Shown: one piece after another, positions 22,432 to 26,048 of the stretch
Layout of the letters: each line of letters begins with the position of its first letter
Position numbering within the stretch: the first letter of the stretch is position 1
Source of the DNA: Thiohalocapsa sp964524185
GTDB lineage: Bacteria; Pseudomonadota; Gammaproteobacteria; Chromatiales; Chromatiaceae
Assembly: GCA_964524185.1 (NCBI GenBank)
Contig: CAZGCI010000059.1
Coordinates: 1-26,048 of the forward strand
DNA length: 26,048 nucleotides
Direction: 5' to 3'
The notes under the pieces: model-generated
Told to the model about the DNA's origin: nothing
The model's input: the letters and a program-made list of their open reading frames with translations, nothing else
The model's database searches: none
Position numbers and translations under genes: made by a program

Positions 22432-23598
22432 CTATGATGACCTGGCCACTGACCCATCGCCAAGTACTGCCTCGATGCCAGCCAGTAGCCTGGCATTCTC
22501 GTCCGCGTGGCGCACGGCCACTCGCAGCCACCGGTCGTCCAGGCCCGGATAATCACCACAGGTGCGCACCGCGATGCGCGCGTCCCGCAGCAGGGCATCG
22601 GCGACCCGAATGGCCCCCGGGGCATGCCTCGGGAGGCGCCACAACAGATAATTGGCGGCGCCACCCACAACGGCTGCACCGAGCCCGCGCAGGCCTGCTG
22701 CCAACAGGGCGCGCTGGGCGCGAATCAGCTGCTGCGTCCGCGCCGTGAAATCTGCCAGAGTGGGATCCGTCACCGCAGCGACACCAGCCGCCTGCGCCGG
22801 TGTGCCCACGGACCACTCCGGGAGCAGCCGCCGCCCCGCCGCCGCGAGCGGCGGCGCCAGGATCGCGTAGCCGAGCCTGAGCCCTGGCAGGGCGAAGAAC
22901 TTGGTCATGGACCGTACGGTGATAATGTTCGCCTGCGCAAGCCGCACCGCCGAGTCCGCCTCGGCCACGAAATCGACGAAGGCCTCGTCGATCACCCACC
23001 AGACGTCCGGCCGGGAGATGGCCATCGCGGCAACGGCTTCAATGTCCAAGAGCCGACCCGTCGGGTTGTTTGGATGCGCCAACCACACAAGGTCGCCATC
23101 GCGGACGGTGGCAGCGATCGCCGGCAGGTCCACCGCGAAGTGATCCTCCACCCGCAGCGCCACCGATGCGACCTGCAACCCCCAGACCGCGGCTGCGCGG
23201 CGATAGTCCAAATAGGACGGCGCCATCACCACGAGGCGCCGCGCCCGCAGCAGCCGCGGCAGCCACCAGATCAATTGCTCCGCACCATTGCCAGGCAACA
23301 GGCGATCTGGCGCAACACCCAGCGACTGCGCAACGGCCGCACGCAGTGCGGTGCAGTCCGGGTCTGGATAAGCCGCCAGCGCGTCCAAGGCATCAACCAG
23401 GGCAGCCCGCACGGCCGGGGGCATACCCAATGGATTGATGTTGGCGCTGAAATCCAACAGCTCCTTAGGGTGACACCCGGCGCGCAAGGCCAGGGCGCGC
23501 AGATTGCCGCCATGTCCACCGACCCCATGGCCAGTCGCCGCCTCGTTCATGCCCAGCTGCGCGTCGACAGAGAATCTGCTATTGCGAATGCCTCGCAT
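22432..23598 (-). CDS. cobD: Threonine-phosphate decarboxylase (cobalamin side chain)
   Basis: A PLP-dependent class I/II aminotransferase-fold enzyme of up to 388 residues. HGGNLRALALRAGC and LLDFSANINPLGMPPAVRAAL are typical CobD N-terminal blocks. WLAHPNNPTGRLL, WWVIDEAFVDF and the PLP lysine in RSMTKFFALPGLRLGYAI follow. It makes (R)-1-amino-2-propanol phosphate, the nucleotide-loop linker of cobalamin. The start could be ATG 23598 (AGAAGA just upstream) or ATG 23550 (MNEAATGHGVGGHGGN), the latter closer to family starts. Closely related histidinol-phosphate aminotransferase is less likely because of the HGGN and SANINP motifs. No other cob gene is in the window. Confidence 0.85.
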   Translation of the reverse strand: MRGIRNSRFSVDAQLGMNEAATGHGVGGHGGNLRALALRAGCHPKELLDFSANINPLGMPPAVRAALVDALDALAAYPDPDCTALRAAVAQSLGVAPDRLLPGNGAEQLIWWLPRLLRARRLVVMAPSYLDYRRAAAVWGLQVASVALRVEDHFAVDLPAIAATVRDGDLVWLAHPNNPTGRLLDIEAVAAMAISRPDVWWVIDEAFVDFVAEADSAVRLAQANIITVRSMTKFFALPGLRLGYAILAPPLAAAGRRLLPEWSVGTPAQAAGVAAVTDPTLADFTARTQQLIRAQRALLAAGLRGLGAAVVGGAANYLLWRLPRHAPGAIRVADALLRDARIAVRTCGDYPGLDDRWLRVAVRHADENARLLAGIEAVLGDGSVARSS

Positions 23599-23642
23599 TT
23601 CTTCTACCGTTAGCTCTCATGGCCGCTGAGGACGTACACATC

Positions 23643-23697
23643 ACAGCTTGGTACTGAATCGGCGAGCCCGGGCGCTCAAGGTCCGATGCCAAGCTGT
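23643..23697. other. Nested inverted repeats between cobD and hemP
   Basis: ACAGCTTGG (23643-23651) and CCAAGCTGT (23689-23697) are perfectly complementary. Inside, ATCGG (23658-23662) pairs with CCGAT (23683-23687), and GAGC (23664-23667) pairs with GCTC (23674-23677) around CCGGGC. All three are nested, so a long rod-like hairpin can form in either transcript. No T-run follows on either strand. It could be a leader structure or a double operator in the divergent region. Confidence 0.45.
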
Positions 23698-23766
23698 CAC
23701 AGCCATGACGACCCGCTGAGCCATCGCCAACACCTGCAATGCCGCGCGCCATAACGGAGAGATGCC

Positions 23767-23943
23767 ATGCACCAGTCCACGAACACGCTCGCCAACACCA
23801 CCTCCCGCAGCACCCAGATCCCGCCGCGGCGCCTCAGCAGCAACGAGCTGCTGCAAGGTGATCGCCGCATCGTCATCGAGCACGGCGAGGCGCGCTACAC
23901 GCTGTTGGTGACCCGCAATGACAAGCTGATCCTTGTGAAGTAA
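23767..23943 (+). CDS. hemP: HemP hemin uptake protein
   Basis: A 58-residue protein in the HemP family. The C-terminal core RRLSSNELLQGDRRIVIEHG then YTLLVTRNDKLILVK matches the family pattern R-R-x-S-S-x-x-L-L ... I-x-H-x-G-x-x-Y-x-L-x-x-T-x-x-x-K-L-I-L-x-K. The N-terminus is polar and Ser/Thr-rich. The ATG at 23767 has GGAGAG at 23756-23761. HemP is usually found next to heme/siderophore uptake genes under Fur control; here no such neighbour and no clear Fur box were seen. It is convergent with the following minus-strand gene, with a 10-base gap. Confidence 0.88.
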   Translation: MHQSTNTLANTTSRSTQIPPRRLSSNELLQGDRRIVIEHGEARYTLLVTRNDKLILVK

Positions 23944-23953
23944 TCCGCCGCCG

Positions 23954-24754
23954 TCAACCACGGCAGCCTCGGCCGTCGTCCGCGACTGGCGGCAGCCGCG
24001 CGCAGGCACGCGCGAGCCGCTCCGCCCAAGTCGCGATGGCGGCCGGGGTGCAGAGCCCGTCTTGGCGCAGCTCGATCATCGCGTTGGGCAGTCCACGTGT
24101 CTCGCCATGGGTGGGCAGCGTGTAGTCGTAGGCATCCTCGATGGCGTAGGGCTGGTTGTCGCCGACGGCGAGCCCCGGCTCTGCGTCCAGCGCGGCGAGC
24201 AGCAGTGCACCGAGGCCGCCGTCGTGCCGATGCGAGACGCCCACCGCCCAGGGCCGCCGCACCCCCTCCAGCACCGGCGTGAAGCTATGAATGCTCAGCA
24301 GGCGCGTTGGCCGCCGGGCGCGGGCGTTGAGCAACCGTGCGATGGCCTGATGATAGGGCTGGAACAGGACCATCCGGCGTTGTTCACGAGCAGCTGGGCT
24401 CAGCCCCTGATTGCCGGGCACGGGTACTCCCGCGCTGACGGCGGGGACGGCTTCCGGGGAGTCAGGCGGGCGGTTGCAGTCGATGACCAAGCGCGACCAG
24501 CCGCTCTCGAGCAGCGGCGCGTCGAGCCGGCGCGCGAGCAGCCGGGCGACCGCCGCCGCGCCGGGATCCCACGCGATATGCGAAGCCAACTGCGCCGGGC
24601 TGAGCCCGAGCTGATCCAGCGCCCGCGGAACCCGATTGGCGGCGTGGTCGCAGAGCAGCACAAAGGCGCCACGGCCGTTGGCATTCACCAGGCGCACGGG
24701 CGGCGGCTCGTCGGTGGCCAAGAGGGACGCTGGTCGCGCAACCGGCACCGACAT
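23954..24754 (-). CDS. N-formylglutamate amidohydrolase-family protein
   Basis: A 266-residue enzyme of the FGase family (hydrolases related to HutG-type N-formylglutamate deformylase). Conserved blocks are LLCDHAANRVPRAL, SHIAWDPGAAAVA, VIDCNRPPDSPEAVP, SIHSFTPVLEG and TLPTHGETRGLPNAMIELRQD. The His/Asp/Glu residues in these motifs are the likely metal and catalytic ligands. No histidine-degradation genes flank it, so the exact substrate is uncertain; many stand-alone members act on N-formyl or related amides. ATG 24754 is used; TTG 24772 would add six residues. It is on the same strand as the transglutaminase-like gene, 88 bases downstream. Confidence 0.85.
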   Translation of the reverse strand: MSVPVARPASLLATDEPPPVRLVNANGRGAFVLLCDHAANRVPRALDQLGLSPAQLASHIAWDPGAAAVARLLARRLDAPLLESGWSRLVIDCNRPPDSPEAVPAVSAGVPVPGNQGLSPAAREQRRMVLFQPYHQAIARLLNARARRPTRLLSIHSFTPVLEGVRRPWAVGVSHRHDGGLGALLLAALDAEPGLAVGDNQPYAIEDAYDYTLPTHGETRGLPNAMIELRQDGLCTPAAIATWAERLARACARLPPVADDGRGCRG

Positions 24755-24842
24755 TAGCGGCGCCACGGGCAACCGATGGCCTGCGGCGGCGGGACCCCGG
24801 CGACCAAGTGATCGCGTGCCATGTCAGCTGGGTCCGGCGGCG

Positions 24843-25658
24843 TCAGCCACCCGGCGGCACCGGGTCGGTCCAGACCTTGAAGCCCTTCAGGACGTTCGGC
24901 CCGAAGGCGTGACTCAGCGGCACGTCGGCAGCATCGCGCCCCTGCGCAATCAGTACCCGGCCGATGCGCGGAACATGGTTGCGGGGATCGAAAACGTGCC
25001 AGTGGCCGTCGAGATAGGCCTCGAACCACGCCGAGAAGTCCATCGGCTCGGGTGCTGGCGGCACACCAATGTCCCCCAGATAGCCGGTGCAATAGCGCGC
25101 CGGGATGTTCAGCGCCCGGCAGAAGGCGATGGCCAAATGGGTGAAGTCCCGACACACGCCCTGCCCCTCCTGCAGGGTCTCCAGGGCGGTGCGAGTGCTG
25201 CTGGCGTGTTGATAACCAAAGCGGATGTGGCCGTGCACGTAGTCGCACACCGCCTGCACGCGCGGCCAGCCCTCCGGTGTGTGGCCGAACAACGCCCAGG
25301 CCATGTCCGAAAGCCGGTCGGTCTCGCAATAGCGGCTGCCGAGCAGGAACACGAGGGTCTCCGCCGGCAGGTCCTCCACCCGGTGCTGGCGCGCGCCCGG
25401 GTGCACCGGGTCGGGCAGGCCGCTGTCACTGACCACGGCGTCTGTGCTGATGCGCGTCAGTCCCGGCGGCGCAATGATCCGGCAACACCAGTTGCCGAAG
25501 CCGTCCCGATAGCCCGTCATCGGCGTCGGGGGGTCGGTGATGATGTGGTCCGGCCGCAGTACGTCCGATACCCGGCTGAAATGAATATTCAGCAACAGGA
25601 TCATGGGCGTCGGTTGCGGACACTCGTAAGTCAGCTCGTAGCCGACGCGAATTAACAT
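24843..25658 (-). CDS. Transglutaminase-like protein
   Basis: A 271-residue protein with an N-terminal bacterial transglutaminase-associated beta domain (~1-90) and a transglutaminase-like cysteine protease fold (~155-235). The presumed triad is Cys in GQGVCRDFTHLAIAFCRAL, His in GHWHVFDPRN and Asp in the same block. RYCTGYLGDIG is also typical. The ATG at 25658 (MLIRVGYELTYECPQPTPM) has AGGAG 7 bases upstream; the longer frame is discarded. Members of this family are soluble peptidases or amidases of unknown substrate. Probably co-transcribed with the FGase-family gene. Confidence 0.88.
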   Translation of the reverse strand: MLIRVGYELTYECPQPTPMILLLNIHFSRVSDVLRPDHIITDPPTPMTGYRDGFGNWCCRIIAPPGLTRISTDAVVSDSGLPDPVHPGARQHRVEDLPAETLVFLLGSRYCETDRLSDMAWALFGHTPEGWPRVQAVCDYVHGHIRFGYQHASSTRTALETLQEGQGVCRDFTHLAIAFCRALNIPARYCTGYLGDIGVPPAPEPMDFSAWFEAYLDGHWHVFDPRNHVPRIGRVLIAQGRDAADVPLSHAFGPNVLKGFKVWTDPVPPGG

Positions 25659-25825
25659 GGCGAACTCCTGGGCGTGGGCGGCTGACAGGCCGATGTGGGC
25701 GGCGCGTAACAGCCCCGGCGATGGACTTGAACATAGCACGCACTGAAGGAGAGGAGAGCAGCGCCGCGCGACGCGAGCGGCCGAGGTTCGCCCGATGCGG
25801 CGCCCGGTGGCGCGCCGGCACAAAG

Positions 25826-25858
25826 AAAAAGGGGCTACGGTTTCCCGTAGCCCCTTTT
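25826..25858 (-). terminator. Rho-independent terminator downstream of tRNA-Asn
   Basis: GGGGCTACGG (25831-25840) and CCGTAGCCCC (25845-25854) form a perfect 10-bp stem with a 4-base loop. On the minus strand a T-run follows (25830-25826) just past the tRNA 3' end. The plus strand also has TTTT at 25855-25858, so it may act in both directions. Confidence 0.9.
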
Positions 25859-25865
25859 CTGCCGT

Positions 25866-25941
25866 TGGCTCCCCGAACTGGACTCGAACCAGTGACCCAC
25901 TGATTAACAGTCAGTTGCTCTACCAACTGAGCTATCGGGGA
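25866..25941 (-). tRNA. tRNA-Asn (anticodon GTT)
   Basis: A 76-nt tRNA on the minus strand with a 7-bp acceptor stem (TCCCCGA with TCGGGGA), discriminator G and encoded CCA. The D-arm contains AGCTCAGTTGGTAGAGC. The anticodon loop CTGTTAA gives anticodon GTT for asparagine. The T-arm contains GGTTCGAGTCC. All stems are paired. It has its own promoter and a strong terminator. Confidence 0.97.
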
Positions 25942-25955
25942 ATAGCGAGCCGCAA

Positions 25956-25985
25956 ATCATAGCGGTTTTCTCCGTCGCAGGTCAA
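25956..25985 (-). promoter_or_regulatory. Sigma-70 promoter of tRNA-Asn
   Basis: On the minus strand TTGACC (25985-25980) and TATGAT (25961-25956) are 18 bases apart and directly precede the tRNA. The -10 matches 5 of 6, and the G/C-rich bases after it (GCGGCTCGC) look like the discriminator of a stringently controlled stable-RNA promoter. Confidence 0.8.
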
Positions 25986-26048
25986 CCGCGCTGCGCACCT
26001 GAGACATCTGCGCTGTCGCGATTTTCGGCACCCTAGAGCCGGCCGCTC

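Overview
The window is a GC-rich proteobacterial chromosome segment, most likely gammaproteobacterial and possibly a purple-sulfur-bacterium-like diazotroph. The lineage is inferred from gene content: SirB1, HemP, CowN, a DUF4124 protein, an FmdB-type zinc ribbon, slipin/NfeD, a long Pta, a proteobacterial tRNA-Asn and compact operons with many 4-bp stop/start overlaps. CowN implies that the organism fixes nitrogen.

Layout. (1) 1-1450 is a gene graveyard: a Phd-type antitoxin remnant, an ilvC fragment lacking both ends, a probable ilvN tail, a short palindromic repeat and the C-terminal tail of an unidentified protein. (2) 1774-4061 is a tight four-gene plus-strand operon: two DUF1538 membrane proteins (UmpA/UmpB-like), a P-II-like protein and a two-CBS-domain protein. 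This looks like an ion transporter with its own ligand-sensing subunits. (3) 4062-5482 holds a promoter-like site, a strongly folded leader and an orphan 333-residue protein. (4) 5611-6231 is a minus-strand pair of small unknown genes with a good sigma-70-like promoter. (5) 6494-8692 is a plus-strand NfeD serine protease plus slipin pair. (6) 8776-9655 holds a predicted lipoprotein and a dispersed-repeat end. (7) 9656-15059 is a seven-gene minus-strand Mrp-type antiporter operon in the order E-F-G-B-C-D-D', which parallels the antiporter module of archaeal Mbs/Mbh complexes. (8) 15219-15515 is cowN, with a 252-bp MITE-like element directly at its 5' end. (9) 15919-17550 is an unknown gene with sirB1. 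(10) 17742-21143 is pta-ackA. (11) 21351-25658 holds a DUF4124 protein, an FmdB-like zinc ribbon, cobD, hemP (58 codons), an N-formylglutamate-amidohydrolase-family protein and a transglutaminase-like protein. (12) 25826-25985 is tRNA-Asn(GTT) with its own promoter and terminator.

The most noteworthy parts are two unrelated multi-subunit cation/proton antiporter candidates in one window (DUF1538 pair with P-II/CBS partners, and the Mbs-ordered Mrp operon, whose second D-like subunit appears to lack the conserved TM5 glutamate), the element sitting on the start of cowN, and the folded leader at 4261-4356. All assignments were made by reading the sequence; no database search was run.
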